This document shows, piece by piece, positions 25,454 through 35,696 of a DNA stretch of 64,000 bases (within the stretch, counting starts at the first letter, position 1; each line of letters begins with the position of its first letter). The notes under the pieces were generated by a model. The model worked only from the letters and a program-made list of their open reading frames with translations. It was not told where the DNA came from and did not search any database. The stretch spans positions 558,001 through 622,000 of the forward strand of contig NZ_CP019511.1 of the NCBI RefSeq assembly GCF_002002925.1. The letters run 5' to 3'. This DNA is from Sphingomonas sp. LM7 (lineage in GTDB: Bacteria; Pseudomonadota; Alphaproteobacteria; Sphingomonadales; Sphingomonadaceae). The translations under genes were made by a program, and so were the position numbers.

Positions 25454-26941
25454 TCAGTGCGGTCGGACGAGCGCCGAGACGGCGGCGACCGGGAGCGGCT
25501 TGATCGCGCCAGCGACCAGATGGCCGCGCCTGGCGGCCTGATCGACCTTGAAGGCGCTGGTGAGATTGGAGAGCGTGCCGACCTCGTGTGTGAGGTTGCG
25601 CGCCGCTGCGGACGTCTCTTCGACCATCGCCGCGTTCTGCTGCGTCGTGCGGTCCATCGTGCCCACCGCCGACGAGATTTCGCCGATTGCAATTGCCTGG
25701 GCGCTATTGTCGGCCGCCATGTTGCCGAGCAGCGCGTGCACCTGGCTGACGTCTTCCGAGATGTTGGCGAGTGCGCCATCAACCTTCTGGACCATCTCCA
25801 CCGCTGCGACGATGTCGGTCTGGGTGGCGGTGAGCTGGTCACGGGCGCGCCCGGCCTCTTCCTCTGCGCGCATTGCGAGCGCCGAGACGAGGTCGGCGAC
25901 GACCGCGAAGCCGCGGCCCGCTTCGCCGGCGCGACCGGCCTCGACCGCCGCGTTCATCGCGAGAACCCGCGTCTGGAAGGCGATCTTGTCGAGCCCTTCG
26001 ATCACGCTGTCGATGCCCTTGGCGCTCTCGTTCACGCGAGTCATCGCCTGGACCGCTTCGTCGGCGATGCCGCGACCGCCGGCGACGGTGGCGATCGCCT
26101 GATCGGCGCGAGTCACGGTCGAGCGCGCGGCATCGGCGCTGGTCTTGAGGCGGCCATCCATCTGCGTGATCGCGGCGGAAGTCTGTTCGAGGCTGGCGGC
26201 ATTGCCTTCGGTGCGGCGTGCGAGGTCTTCGGAGGCGACTGCGATTTCGCCGACGCCGGCGTCGATCCGCCCGGCGCCTTCGGCGACCTGGGCGATCATC
26301 GTGCGGATCTTGGCGAGCGAGCCATTATAGCTACGCTCGAGCGCGGCAAAGCTGGCGGGCATCGCCGTCAGCTCCTGAGTGAGGTCGCCATCGGCGAGCG
26401 ACGCCAGCACGCGCTCGAACTGCGCGACCGCGGCGTTGCGCGACGCCTGGGCTTCTTCGAAATAGACCGAAAGCGACAGCTCCATGTCGAGCAACGCAGC
26501 CTTGGCCAGCGCAATGGTGGTGTCGTGCGCGGCATCGGGGCGGAGCAGGGCGACGATGCGCTTCCACAGCGAGGTGCGCTTCGCGACGCCGCGGACCAGC
26601 TCCTCGACGACGATCGCATAGCTGCCGACATACCAGCGCGGCTCGAGGCCGATGCGCGCGTGGGTCGAGCCGATGCGGCGCGTGCTCTCGAAATAGACGC
26701 TGTCGAAGTCGCCGCTGGCGATATGGTCCCAATGCTTTTCCTGCGCGGCCTTGGCCTTGGCCATGTGCGCTGTGTCGCTGAAGAAGCGGGCGGTCTCCGG
26801 GGTCCGCTGTGCGCGGGCATAGAAACGGTCGAGCGCCTTGCCGATGACGGCGCGAACGGCCGGGCGCGTCGCCCGCAGCGTTTCGCGCTGGGCCGAATCC
26901 ATCTCCATGAATTCGAGACGCGAGCGAAGATCGTCGGACAA
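25454..26941 (-). CDS. Globin-coupled methyl-accepting chemotaxis-like sensor
   Basis: 495 aa from TTG 26941, chosen because CAGGAG lies six bases before it; an ATG at 27019 lacks a ribosome site but would add 26 residues. Residues ~1-160 are a protoglobin sensor: the proximal histidine H94 is in STHARIGLEPRWYVGSY. A helical linker leads to an MCP signalling domain (AFQTRVLAMNAAVEAGRAG, GRGFAVVADLV). No membrane segment, so it is a soluble oxygen or redox sensor of the HemAT type. The conserved hairpin tip is altered (QTR in place of QTN, DLVSALA in place of EEVRKLA). No che or flagellar gene is in the window, so its partner is unknown. Confidence 0.88.
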   Translation of the reverse strand: MSDDLRSRLEFMEMDSAQRETLRATRPAVRAVIGKALDRFYARAQRTPETARFFSDTAHMAKAKAAQEKHWDHIASGDFDSVYFESTRRIGSTHARIGLEPRWYVGSYAIVVEELVRGVAKRTSLWKRIVALLRPDAAHDTTIALAKAALLDMELSLSVYFEEAQASRNAAVAQFERVLASLADGDLTQELTAMPASFAALERSYNGSLAKIRTMIAQVAEGAGRIDAGVGEIAVASEDLARRTEGNAASLEQTSAAITQMDGRLKTSADAARSTVTRADQAIATVAGGRGIADEAVQAMTRVNESAKGIDSVIEGLDKIAFQTRVLAMNAAVEAGRAGEAGRGFAVVADLVSALAMRAEEEAGRARDQLTATQTDIVAAVEMVQKVDGALANISEDVSQVHALLGNMAADNSAQAIAIGEISSAVGTMDRTTQQNAAMVEETSAAARNLTHEVGTLSNLTSAFKVDQAARRGHLVAGAIKPLPVAAVSALVRPH

Positions 26942-27043
26942 GAATGGCTCCTGAAAAAATGGGGCGGGCGAGACGGGCTCGGCCCGCCGATAGGGCCATT
27001 TTAGGAGATTTTTCACCATGCCGCAGGGTGCGGCCCGCGTTTA

Positions 27044-30000
27044 TTATCCCGCCGCCTTGGCCAGCCCGCGCGACAATTGCAGCGCGCCGTGCAGCCGCGC
27101 CTGCGGGTTGGCCCAGGCGCGGTTGATGACCAGCTTCATGTCGGGGCGCAGCCGGGCGGTCTCGCCCAGCTTGTCGACATAGGCGAGCAGGCCCGGGACA
27201 TTGGGGAACTTGTCTTCGTGGAACGTGACGAGCGCGCCCTTGGGGCCGACATCGATCTTGGAGATGCAGGCCTTTTTGGCGTTGAGCTTGGCTTCGATCA
27301 GACGGAGCAGATTGTCGGTCGGCTCGGGGAGCTTGCCGAAGCGATCGATCAGCTCCGCAGCGAATTCCTCGATCCCGCGGGTATCCTCGACATCGTTGAG
27401 GCGGCGATAGAGTCCCATGCGCAAGTCGAGATCGGGGACATAGTCTTCGGGGATCATGATCGGCGCGTCGACGGTGATCGACGGCGACAGGTCCTTGGGG
27501 CGGATGTCGTCGCGCGGGCCGCCTGCCTTGGCGTCCATGATCGCCTCTTCCAGCATCGACTGGTAGAGTTCGTAGCCGACTTCCTTGATGTGCCCGGACT
27601 GTTCGTCGCCAAGAAGGTTGCCGGCGCCGCGGATGTCGAGATCGTGGCTGGCGAGCTGGAAGCCCGCGCCGAGCGATTCGAGATCGGAGAGCACCTTGAG
27701 GCGCTTGGCTGCAGCTTCGGTCATCTGCCGCTCGGGCGGGGTGGTCATATAGGCATAGGCGCGGGTCTTGGCGCGGCCGACGCGTCCGCGAATCTGGTAA
27801 AGCTGGGCGAGGCCGAACTTGTCGGCGCGGTTGACGATCAGCGTATTGGCGCTGGGGATGTCGAGGCCGCTCTCGATGATCGTAGTCGAGACGAGCAGGT
27901 CGTAGCGGCGATCGTAGAATGCGGACATCCGCTCCTCGACTTCGGTCGGCGCCATCTGGCCATGGGCGACGACATAGGTGATCTCCGGCACGTCCTCACG
28001 CAGGAACTTCTCGATATCGGGCAGGTCCGAGATGCGCGGTGTGACGAAATAGGCCTGGCCGCCGCGATAATGTTCGCGCAGCAGCGCCTCGCGCAGGACG
28101 ACCGGGTCCCACGGCATGACATAGGTGCGCACCGCGAGGCGATCGACCGGCGGGGTCTGGATCACCGAAAGCTCGCGCAAGCCGCTCATCGCCATCTGGA
28201 GCGTGCGCGGGATCGGGGTGGCAGTGAGGGTGAGGACGTGGACGTCCGCCTTCATCGCCTTGAGACGTTCCTTATGGGTGACGCCGAAGCGCTGTTCCTC
28301 GTCGACGATGACGAGGCCGAGTCGCTTGAAGTCTATCGACTTGGACAGGATCGCATGGGTGCCGATCACCACGTCGATCTTGCCCTCGGCCAGCCCTTCC
28401 TTGACTGCCTTGGCTTCGGCGGCGGGGACCAGGCGCGACAGGCGGCCGACTTCGATCGGGAAACCCTGGAAGCGCTCGACGAAGTTGCGGTGGTGCTGGC
28501 GGGCGAGAAGGGTGGTCGGGCAGACCACGGCGACCTGCATCCCCGCCATTGCCGCGACGAAGGCGGCGCGCAGTGCGACTTCGGTCTTGCCGAAGCCGAC
28601 ATCGCCGACGATCAGGCGGTCCATCGGGCGGCCCGCGGCGAGATCGCCGAGCACGTCGTTGATTGCGCGGTCCTGATCGTCGGTCTCTTCGTACGGGAAG
28701 CGATCGACGAAGGCGGGATAGCCGCCATGATCGGGCTCGGCGACTTCGGCGGGGCGTGTGGCGCGCTTGGCCGCGGTGGCGATGAGCTCGCCTGCGATCT
28801 CCTGGATCCGCTCCTTCATCTTCGACTTGCGGCGTTGCCATGCCTCGCCGCCGAGCCGATCGAGCGTGGCGCCTTCCTCGCCGGCGCCGTAGCGGCTGAG
28901 GACTTCGAGATTTTCGACGGGGACGTAGAGCTTGTCCCCGCCGGCATAGGAGAGGGCGACGCAATCGTGCGGCGCCTTTTGCACCGGGATCTGAGTCAGC
29001 CCGTCATAGCGGCCGATGCCGTGCTCGATATGGACGACGAGGTCGCCCGGCGAGAGCGTGGCGAGTTCCTGGAGGAAGGCGTCGGTGTTCTTGCGCCGCT
29101 TGGAGCGCCGGATAAGGCGGTCGCCGAGCATGTCCTGCTCGGTGAGCACCGCGACATCGGGTGCAGTGAAGCCATGGTCGAGCGGCAGCACGATGAGCGC
29201 GATGCCCTTGTCGGCCGCGCCGAGCGCTTCCTGCCAGGTCTCGGCATTGCGGGCGCCCTTGAGGCCGTGATCGCCGAGCAGGCCCGAAAGGCGCTCGCGG
29301 GCGCCGTTCGAATAGCTGGCGAGGATTGGTTTCCTGCCGTCTTTCCGTACCTTGCCGAGATGTGTGACGACGGCTTCGTAGACATTCGTGCCCGCGGCCC
29401 GCTCGGGGGCGAAGTCGCGCGGACCATCGACGTCGAAGTCGAGCACGGTGGCCGATTCGGGCTCGTGAAACGGCGTGGCGGTGTGAACCGGGCCGTGATC
29501 GATTGCCTGGGCCCATTCGTCGGGCGTCAGGTACAGCGTGTCGGTGGCGAGCGGGCGATAGCTGCCCGGCGCCGAGCTTTCGGCGCGGACGCGGTTCTGC
29601 TGGTAATCGGCGATCGCCTCGAAGCGCTGCTCGCCGGCGCCTGCGGTGGCGGTATCGCGGACGATCACCGCCGCGTCGGGCAAGTGATCGAACAGGGTCT
29701 GGAGCTTCTCTTCGAACAGCGGCAGCCAATGCTCCATGCCAGCGAGGCGGCGGCCGTCGCTGATCGCCTGATAGAGCGGATCGCTGGTCGCATTGGCGCC
29801 GAACTTCTCGCGATAGCGGCTGCGGAAGCGCTTGATCGATTCTTCGTCGAGCAGCGCTTCGGAGGCGGGAAGGAGGACGAAGCCGTCGACGCGGCCGGTG
29901 GTGCGCTGGTCCTGCGGATCGAAGGTGCGGACCGATTCGATTTCGTCGCCGAAAAAGTCGAGGCGGAGGGCCTGTTCGGCACCGCTCGGGAAGAGATCGA

Positions 30001-30502
30001 CGAGGCCGCCGCGTACTGCGAACTCGCCTGCGTCATTCACGGTATCGACGCGGACATAGCCGTTCGCCTGAAGCAGGGTCGCGAGCTTGTCGAGGCCGAT
30101 CCGCTCGCCCGGCGCGAGCCGCGCGACGAGCTGGCGGATGCGGAAAGGCGTAAGCGTACGCTGGGTGGCGGCGTTGACCGTAGTGATCAATAGCCGCGGC
30201 TTTTCAGATTTTGTCTGAAGAGCGTGAAGCGTGGCGAGGCGCTCGGACATCGCGCGAAGCGTCGGGCTGGCGCGGTCATAGGGAAGGCAATCCCAGGCCG
30301 GGTAGCTGAGGATGTCGAGCTCGGGCGCGAAATAGGGCGCGGTGGATGCAATTGCGCGCATCGCCGCCTCGTCGGGGGCGACGAACACCGCCATTCCGCC
30401 GGCGCGGGCGAGATCGGCGAGCATCCACGGCAGAAAGCCTGTCGGGGCACCCGCGAGGGTCAGTGGGCGGGTGGCGGAGAGAATCTTTTTGAGGTCAGGC
30501 AT
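27044..30502 (-). CDS. mfd: Transcription-repair coupling factor
   Basis: 1152 aa from ATG 30502, matching the E. coli length. UvrB-like N-terminal domains, the CarD-like RNA-polymerase interaction segment (SPGDLVVHIEHGIGRYDG), helicase Walker A (GDVGFGKTEVALR) and DEEQRFGV box are all visible. It displaces stalled RNA polymerase and recruits UvrA. The longer frame upstream overlaps sdhE and is not real. It starts 11 bp after sdhE and probably shares its transcript. Confidence 0.97.
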   Translation of the reverse strand: MPDLKKILSATRPLTLAGAPTGFLPWMLADLARAGGMAVFVAPDEAAMRAIASTAPYFAPELDILSYPAWDCLPYDRASPTLRAMSERLATLHALQTKSEKPRLLITTVNAATQRTLTPFRIRQLVARLAPGERIGLDKLATLLQANGYVRVDTVNDAGEFAVRGGLVDLFPSGAEQALRLDFFGDEIESVRTFDPQDQRTTGRVDGFVLLPASEALLDEESIKRFRSRYREKFGANATSDPLYQAISDGRRLAGMEHWLPLFEEKLQTLFDHLPDAAVIVRDTATAGAGEQRFEAIADYQQNRVRAESSAPGSYRPLATDTLYLTPDEWAQAIDHGPVHTATPFHEPESATVLDFDVDGPRDFAPERAAGTNVYEAVVTHLGKVRKDGRKPILASYSNGARERLSGLLGDHGLKGARNAETWQEALGAADKGIALIVLPLDHGFTAPDVAVLTEQDMLGDRLIRRSKRRKNTDAFLQELATLSPGDLVVHIEHGIGRYDGLTQIPVQKAPHDCVALSYAGGDKLYVPVENLEVLSRYGAGEEGATLDRLGGEAWQRRKSKMKERIQEIAGELIATAAKRATRPAEVAEPDHGGYPAFVDRFPYEETDDQDRAINDVLGDLAAGRPMDRLIVGDVGFGKTEVALRAAFVAAMAGMQVAVVCPTTLLARQHHRNFVERFQGFPIEVGRLSRLVPAAEAKAVKEGLAEGKIDVVIGTHAILSKSIDFKRLGLVIVDEEQRFGVTHKERLKAMKADVHVLTLTATPIPRTLQMAMSGLRELSVIQTPPVDRLAVRTYVMPWDPVVLREALLREHYRGGQAYFVTPRISDLPDIEKFLREDVPEITYVVAHGQMAPTEVEERMSAFYDRRYDLLVSTTIIESGLDIPSANTLIVNRADKFGLAQLYQIRGRVGRAKTRAYAYMTTPPERQMTEAAAKRLKVLSDLESLGAGFQLASHDLDIRGAGNLLGDEQSGHIKEVGYELYQSMLEEAIMDAKAGGPRDDIRPKDLSPSITVDAPIMIPEDYVPDLDLRMGLYRRLNDVEDTRGIEEFAAELIDRFGKLPEPTDNLLRLIEAKLNAKKACISKIDVGPKGALVTFHEDKFPNVPGLLAYVDKLGETARLRPDMKLVINRAWANPQARLHGALQLSRGLAKAAG

Positions 30503-30513
30503 CCGGGCTTCGA

Positions 30514-30780
30514 TCAGCGGGAAATAGGTACGTAGTTCAGTGTCTTGAGGGCGCTCATTATCGTGCCCTCGTAGCGCACGGGAACCGCGGCGGTTCCCAT
30601 CGCCCATGCCATGATATCGACATCCTGCTCCTCGAGGATTTCCTCGAACAGCTCGATCTCCGCGTCGTTCCAGCCTTGGGCATGCGCGTCGAAAAAGCCG
30701 CCGATCAGCAGGTCGGCCTCCTTGACGCCGCGGTGCCAGGCACGGAAGCGCAGGCGCTTGAGGCGATGTTCGCGGTCCAC
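30514..30780 (-). CDS. sdhE: FAD assembly factor SdhE
   Basis: 88 aa from GTG 30780 with GGAG five bases before it. Family signature RLRFRAWHRGVKEADLLIGG contains the conserved RG(V/M)KE-type FAD-transfer loop, followed by a C-terminal acidic helix (EEILEEQDVDIMAWAMG). It helps attach FAD to succinate dehydrogenase. The real gene is hidden within a very long antisense frame to recG, so the start must be set by the family alignment. It is followed 11 bp later by mfd. Confidence 0.92.
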   Translation of the reverse strand: MDREHRLKRLRFRAWHRGVKEADLLIGGFFDAHAQGWNDAEIELFEEILEEQDVDIMAWAMGTAAVPVRYEGTIMSALKTLNYVPISR

Positions 30781-30852
30781 AGGATCTCCAACGCAAATCG
30801 GCCGGCGGCGCTTTGAGCGATCGTCGGCTTCGGTGTAGGGGCGGAGATAGTC

Positions 30853-32913
30853 ATGCGGCCCGATATTCTCAATCCACTGTTCGCGGAGGTAACCGCGCTG
30901 AAGGGCATCGGCCCCGGGCTCGCCAAGCCGCTGGAGCGGCTCGGGCTCGCGCGCGCAGTGGACGTGGCGTTCCATTTGCCGACCGGGTTCATCGATCGCG
31001 TGCCGCGCGACGAGCTTGACGCTGCCGATGCCGGGCGGATCATCGCGATTACACTCACCGCAGTCAGCTATCGCTTCGGCGGCAGCGCGCGGTCGCCGGC
31101 GCGGGTGCAGGCGGTGGATGCCAAGGGGAATTACGTCACCCTGGTGTTCTTTGGCGGCAATTCGGGCTGGGCGAAGAAGCTGCTGCCGCTCAACGAGCCG
31201 CGCTTCGTCTCGGGCAAGCTCGAAACCTATGGGCAGGAGCTGCAGATCGTCCATCCGGACCTCGTGCTGCCGCCGGAGGAAGCCGAGTTGGTCGGGCGCG
31301 AGGCAGTATACCCGTGTTCGGAAGGCATCACGTCGAAGCGGATCGCCGCGCTGGCGGTGCAGGCGCTCGAACGCTCGCCCGATCTGCCAGAATGGATCGA
31401 GGCGAGTCTCAAGGCGCAGAAAGGCTGGCCGGGCTGGCGCGCGGCCCTGGCCGCAATCCATGCCGATCCGGCCGACGCCAAGGCGCGCGAGCGGCTCGCC
31501 TATGACGAGATCTTTGCCAACCAGCTCGCGCTGATGCTGGTGCGCGGCGAGGCTCGCGCCAAGCGCGGACGGCCGCTGGCGAGTGACGGGCGGCTGCGCG
31601 ACGCACTGAAGCTGCCTTACGCCCCGACCGGCGCGCAATCGCGCACGATCCGCGAGATCGAAGGCGATATGGCGCAGTCTCAGCCGATGCTGCGGCTGCT
31701 CCAGGGCGATGTCGGATCGGGCAAGACGCTGGTGGCGACTATGGCGCTGCTGATCGCTGCCGAGGCGGGCGCACAAGGCGCAATGTTGGCACCGACCGAA
31801 ATCCTGGCACGCCAGCATTTCGAGACACTTACACGCATGCTTTCCGGCCTGGACGTAACAGTTGCGATCCTTACCGGGCGCGACAAGGGCAAGGCGCGCG
31901 AGGCGACGCTGATGGGCTTGGCGGATGGATCGATCGATATTCTGGTCGGCACGCACGCGATCTTCCAGCAGGGTGTGAACTACAAGGATCTCGGGCTGGT
32001 CGTGGTCGATGAACAGCACCGCTTCGGCGTTGCCGAGCGACTGCTGCTCCAGTCCAAGGCGCAGGTGCCGCCGCATCTGCTGGTGATGACGGCGACGCCG
32101 ATCCCGCGGACGCTCCAGCTGGCGACGCATGGCGAGATGGACGTCAGCCGGCTCGACGAGATGCCGCCGGGGCGCGAGCCGATCGACACCAGCGTGATTT
32201 CCGAGGATAGGCTCGCCGAGATCATCGAGGGGCTGGGACGGCATCTCGGTTCGGGCAAGCAGGCCTATTGGGTATGCCCGCTGGTCGAGGAGAGCGAAAA
32301 GGTCGATCTCGCCGCCGCCGAACAGCGCGCGGCCGAATTGCAGCTGCGGTTCGGTGACAAGGTCGGGCTGGTCCATGGCCGGATGAAGGGGCCGGAGAAG
32401 GACGCAGTGATGGCGCGCTTCGCTGCCGGCGAAACCGGCGTGCTGGTGGCGACCACGGTGATCGAAGTCGGCGTCGACGTGCCGAATGCGACGCTCATCG
32501 TGATCGAGCATGCCGATCGGTTCGGGCTGGCCCAGCTTCACCAGCTGCGCGGGCGCGTCGGGCGGGGCGGGGGCAAGTCGCATTGCGTGCTGCTGCGGGG
32601 CGGCGGGCTGAGCGAGACGTCGCGTGCCCGGCTGGCGCTGATGCGCGATACCAATGACGGGTTCCTGATCGCCGAGCGCGATCTCGAATTGCGCGGCGGC
32701 GGCGAACTGCTCGGCACGCGCCAGTCGGGCGAAGCGCAGTTCCGGCTGGCAACGCCCGAGATGATGCAGATGCTGATGGTCGCGGCCAATGCCGACGCAC
32801 GGCTGCTGGTCGATCAGGACCGCGGGCTGCAGACTGCGCGCGGGCAGGCAGCGCGGACGGCGCTGTATCTGTTCGAACGCGATGCCGCGGTGGCGCTGCT
32901 GCGTTCGGGCTAG
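30853..32913 (+). CDS. recG: ATP-dependent DNA helicase RecG
   Basis: 686 aa. The wedge (OB) domain is at the N-terminus (KGIGPGLAKPLERLG), then Walker A QGDVGSGKTLVATMAL, the VVVDEQHRFGV box, ATTVIEVGVDVPNA and QLRGRVGRGG helicase motifs, and the C-terminal TRQSGE segment. It reverses stalled replication forks. Divergent from sdhE-mfd, the usual alphaproteobacterial arrangement. Confidence 0.97.
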   Translation: MRPDILNPLFAEVTALKGIGPGLAKPLERLGLARAVDVAFHLPTGFIDRVPRDELDAADAGRIIAITLTAVSYRFGGSARSPARVQAVDAKGNYVTLVFFGGNSGWAKKLLPLNEPRFVSGKLETYGQELQIVHPDLVLPPEEAELVGREAVYPCSEGITSKRIAALAVQALERSPDLPEWIEASLKAQKGWPGWRAALAAIHADPADAKARERLAYDEIFANQLALMLVRGEARAKRGRPLASDGRLRDALKLPYAPTGAQSRTIREIEGDMAQSQPMLRLLQGDVGSGKTLVATMALLIAAEAGAQGAMLAPTEILARQHFETLTRMLSGLDVTVAILTGRDKGKAREATLMGLADGSIDILVGTHAIFQQGVNYKDLGLVVVDEQHRFGVAERLLLQSKAQVPPHLLVMTATPIPRTLQLATHGEMDVSRLDEMPPGREPIDTSVISEDRLAEIIEGLGRHLGSGKQAYWVCPLVEESEKVDLAAAEQRAAELQLRFGDKVGLVHGRMKGPEKDAVMARFAAGETGVLVATTVIEVGVDVPNATLIVIEHADRFGLAQLHQLRGRVGRGGGKSHCVLLRGGGLSETSRARLALMRDTNDGFLIAERDLELRGGGELLGTRQSGEAQFRLATPEMMQMLMVAANADARLLVDQDRGLQTARGQAARTALYLFERDAAVALLRSG

Positions 32914-32914
32914 G

Positions 32915-33253
32915 CTATTTGCCCTTCACCATGACGGCGATCAGCTCGTAATAGGCAGCGAGGTCGATCGCGGGATCGAACTGGGCGCCGAGCCGGCCGC
33001 CCAGCGACCAGCGCACTTCCGCGACAACCGGGCCTGCCGAGGGGAGGACCACCCGCAGGCGGTCCCCAACTTCGAACGGCGTGTCGCAGCGTGCCATCAG
33101 CCCGTGCGGAGAGATGTTGACGACGAGGAACGTGAGCTGGCGGGCATCGGGGCCGAACGCGCGCGCCCGGTAATGCACGTCCTCGCGCATTTCCCGCCGG
33201 TCGTCGGCGATGGCCAGATTGCCGATCCTGAAACTCACACGCGCCTCGCTCAA
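32915..33253 (-). CDS. PilZ domain protein
   Basis: 112 aa, a stand-alone PilZ domain. The c-di-GMP binding pattern is visible as RREMREDVHYRAR (an RxxxR arrangement) and NISPHGLMARC, with GRLGAQF later in the chain. It is a likely c-di-GMP receptor with no attached output domain. It ends 1 base after recG on the opposite strand. Confidence 0.85.
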   Translation of the reverse strand: MSEARVSFRIGNLAIADDRREMREDVHYRARAFGPDARQLTFLVVNISPHGLMARCDTPFEVGDRLRVVLPSAGPVVAEVRWSLGGRLGAQFDPAIDLAAYYELIAVMVKGK

Positions 33254-33338
33254 AAACCCAGAGGTACGATTACCTTATAGGACGAGCGCGTGAATTCCGT
33301 TCGAACGAAGCTGCTTAACGCATATTTATCGGACCACG

Positions 33339-34565
33339 TCAGGCAGGCACGAGCAGGCCGTGCTTCTTCTTGCCGAAGCTGATCTTGACTTGGCTGGGCA
33401 CCGGCACGGTCGCCGCGGGATCGCTCACCGGTTGGTCGTCGATCTTGATAGCGCCTTCGCCGATCTTGCGCCGCGCCTCGCCCTTCGACGCGCACAGACC
33501 GAGGCCGATCAGTGCGTCGACGATCGCGATGCTGCCTTCCGGCACTGCGAAGGTCGGCAGCGCCTCGCCGGCGCTGCCTTCCTCGAAGGTGCGGCGTGCG
33601 GTCTCGGCGGCTTCCAACGCGGCGGCGGGGCCGCGGCACATCGCCGTCGCTTCGTTGGCGAGGATTTTCTTGGCCTCGTTGATCTCGGCGCCTTCGAGTG
33701 CCTCCAGGCGGGCGATCTCGTCGAGCGGCAGATCGGTGAACAGGCGGAGGAAGCGGCCGACGTCGCGGTCGTCGGTGTTCCGCCAGAACTGCCAATAGTC
33801 GTAATGACTGAGCTGCTCGGGGTTGAGCCACACCGCGCCCGACATGGTCTTGCCCATCTTGCCGCCGTCCGCCGTGGTGATCAGCGGGGTGGTGACGCCG
33901 TACACTTCGGTGGAATCGACGCGGCGCGACAGCTCGATGCCGTTGACGATGTTGCCCCACTGGTCCGACCCGCCCATCTGCAGGCGGCAGGCCGAGCGGC
34001 GCGACAGTTCCAGGAAGTCGTAGGCCTGGAGGATCATGTAGTTGAATTCGAGGAACGACAGCGACTGCTCGCGATCGAGCCGCAGCTTGACCGAGTCGAA
34101 GCTCAGCATCCGGTTGACCGAGAAATGCTGGCCGTAATCGCGCAGGAACGGGAGATATTCGAGCGTATCGAGCCAATCGGCATTGTCGAGCATCACTGCG
34201 TCGGTCGGGCCGTTGCCGAATGTCAGGAAGTTCTCGAACACCGTCTTGATAGAGGCTATGTTGCTGGCGATCGTATCGACCGTCATCAGCTTGCGGGCCT
34301 CGTCCTTGAAGCTGGGGTCGCCGACCTTGCCGGTGCCACCACCCATCAGCACGATGGGCTTGTGGCCCGATTGCTGGAGCCGGCGAAGCAGCATGATCTG
34401 GACGAGGCTGCCGACGTGGAGCGAAGGCGCCGTGGGATCGAAGCCGATATAGCCGGGAACGACCTGGCGTGCGGCGAGGGCATCCAACCCCGCAGGGTCG
34501 GTGACCTGGTGGATATAGCCGCGCGAAGAGAGCAGGCGGAGCAGATCGGACGTGTATTCGGTCAT
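33339..34565 (-). CDS. tyrS: Tyrosyl-tRNA synthetase
   Basis: 408 aa from ATG 34565. Class I signatures: HVGS (HIGH equivalent, in [12 protein letters not shown]) and KMGKT (KMSKS equivalent). The tyrosine-binding [11 protein letters not shown] motif is present and the C-terminus ends in an S4-like RNA-binding domain ([16 protein letters not shown]). It charges tRNA-Tyr. Confidence 0.97.
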   Translation of the reverse strand: MTEYTSDLLRLLSSRGYIHQVTDPAGLDALAARQVVPGYIGFDPTAPSLHVGSLVQIMLLRRLQQSGHKPIVLMGGGTGKVGDPSFKDEARKLMTVDTIASNIASIKTVFENFLTFGNGPTDAVMLDNADWLDTLEYLPFLRDYGQHFSVNRMLSFDSVKLRLDREQSLSFLEFNYMILQAYDFLELSRRSACRLQMGGSDQWGNIVNGIELSRRVDSTEVYGVTTPLITTADGGKMGKTMSGAVWLNPEQLSHYDYWQFWRNTDDRDVGRFLRLFTDLPLDEIARLEALEGAEINEAKKILANEATAMCRGPAAALEAAETARRTFEEGSAGEALPTFAVPEGSIAIVDALIGLGLCASKGEARRKIGEGAIKIDDQPVSDPAATVPVPSQVKISFGKKKHGLLVPA

Positions 34566-34597
34566 GATGCCGCGCCGCCTAGCATGGAGGAAGGGAT

Positions 34598-35137
34598 TTG
34601 GGGAGAGGATTGGGCAATGGGACGCTGGTGCCGCATCCCGATTTCGCATCCCTAGCGGTGCAGGGCGTGGACGTCATGCTGGCGTGCGACGGCGACGGGC
34701 GCTGGCTGATCGAGTATCGTGTGCAGGGTAGCGATGCCCTGGTAGCGCCGGATCCGAGTACGCCGCGTCGCGCCGACGAACTCTGGAAGCATACCTGCTT
34801 CGAGCTGTTCGTTCGGCCCGAAGGCGGCGACGCCTATTACGAGTTCAATTTCGCGCCCTCGGGTGAATGGGCCGCCTATCGCTTTACGAGCTATCGCGAC
34901 GGCATGGCCGAATTGCCGCTCGTGACTCCGGCGATCGAATGGTGGGGCGGCGAGATGCGAGTCGCAGTGGACCTGTCCGGGCTGCCCGACGGGGACTGGT
35001 GCGTCGGCCTGACCGCAGTGATCGAAGAAGCGGACGGCAAGCGCTCCTTCTGGGCGCTCGCACATCCGCCGGGCAAGCCTGACTTCCACCATGAGGCGAG
35101 CCTCGCCTTCGAAGCGCCAGCGGCGGAGCGTGCCTAG
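34598..35137 (+). CDS. DOMON-like domain protein
   Basis: 179 aa from a TTG at 34598 with AGGAAGGG upstream; TTG 34610 or GTG 34628 are alternatives. The beta-rich core [34 protein letters not shown] and [19 protein letters not shown] matches the DOMON-like family. Members of this group may bind sugars or heme; none is assigned here. It overlaps the convergent DUF4126 gene by 4 bases. Its start lies 32 bp from the divergent tyrS. Confidence 0.75.
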   Translation: MGRGLGNGTLVPHPDFASLAVQGVDVMLACDGDGRWLIEYRVQGSDALVAPDPSTPRRADELWKHTCFELFVRPEGGDAYYEFNFAPSGEWAAYRFTSYRDGMAELPLVTPAIEWWGGEMRVAVDLSGLPDGDWCVGLTAVIEEADGKRSFWALAHPPGKPDFHHEASLAFEAPAAERA

Positions 35138-35601
35138 GCGGGTTGCATCTGGGGAAGTGGCGCGCGGATCGCCGCGGTTGCGACGGCCAGGACGATGGCG
35201 TCCTCGACGAAGCCGGTCGAGGCCTGGCTGTTGTTCTCCATCGAGCGCATCCGCGCGGCGAAAGTGACGTAGGAGGCGATCGCCGCGGTGGCGCCGGTGA
35301 TCGCGGCAGCGGCGAAGCGCTGGTTGCGCGGGGCGAGCGCCATGCCGGCGAACGCGGCGTTGAGGCTGCGGATCACCACTGCCGGCGGGATGACCCGGTC
35401 AGGCGCGCTCTTCTGCTTGTCGCCGACCAGCTCGTACACGGCGAGCGCAGTGGTGCCGAGCGAGACCAGGGGATGCGTCAGGAAGCGCGGCGCGCCATTG
35501 TCTTCGGGCAGTTCGCCCTTGCGGGCAGCATTGGCGACCATGGCGAGCGGCGTCATCGAACGCGCGCCGGCGACGATTCCGATAAGGATGGAACGGAGCA
35601 T
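35134..35601 (-). CDS. DUF4126 family membrane protein
   Basis: 155 aa from ATG 35601. Three to four short hydrophobic helices (SILIGIVAGARSMTPLAMVA, VSLGTTALAVYEL, AFAGMALAP, AITGATAAIASYVTFAAR). The opening GIVAGARSMTPLA is typical of DUF4126. Function unknown; inner membrane. The gap between its start and the divergent DUF1343 gene is 95 bp. Confidence 0.82.
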   Translation of the reverse strand: MLRSILIGIVAGARSMTPLAMVANAARKGELPEDNGAPRFLTHPLVSLGTTALAVYELVGDKQKSAPDRVIPPAVVIRSLNAAFAGMALAPRNQRFAAAAITGATAAIASYVTFAARMRSMENNSQASTGFVEDAIVLAVATAAIRAPLPQMQPA

Positions 35602-35696
35602 TGGCTTCCTTCGCACTGGTTGAGCGGGTTCAACCGACGAACCCGCGCGATGATCCGGCTTGCGTCGCGCTTCGACTCCCGGCACCTCGCTTCGCC

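Noticed and set aside
27077..30193. 1038-codon plus-strand open frame over mfd
   Set aside because: Its translation is low complexity and opposite to a complete Mfd with all helicase motifs.
30781..32583. Long minus-strand frame extending sdhE over recG
   Set aside because: It covers recG on the other strand; SdhE is a ~90-residue family and has a GTG start with GGAG at 30780.
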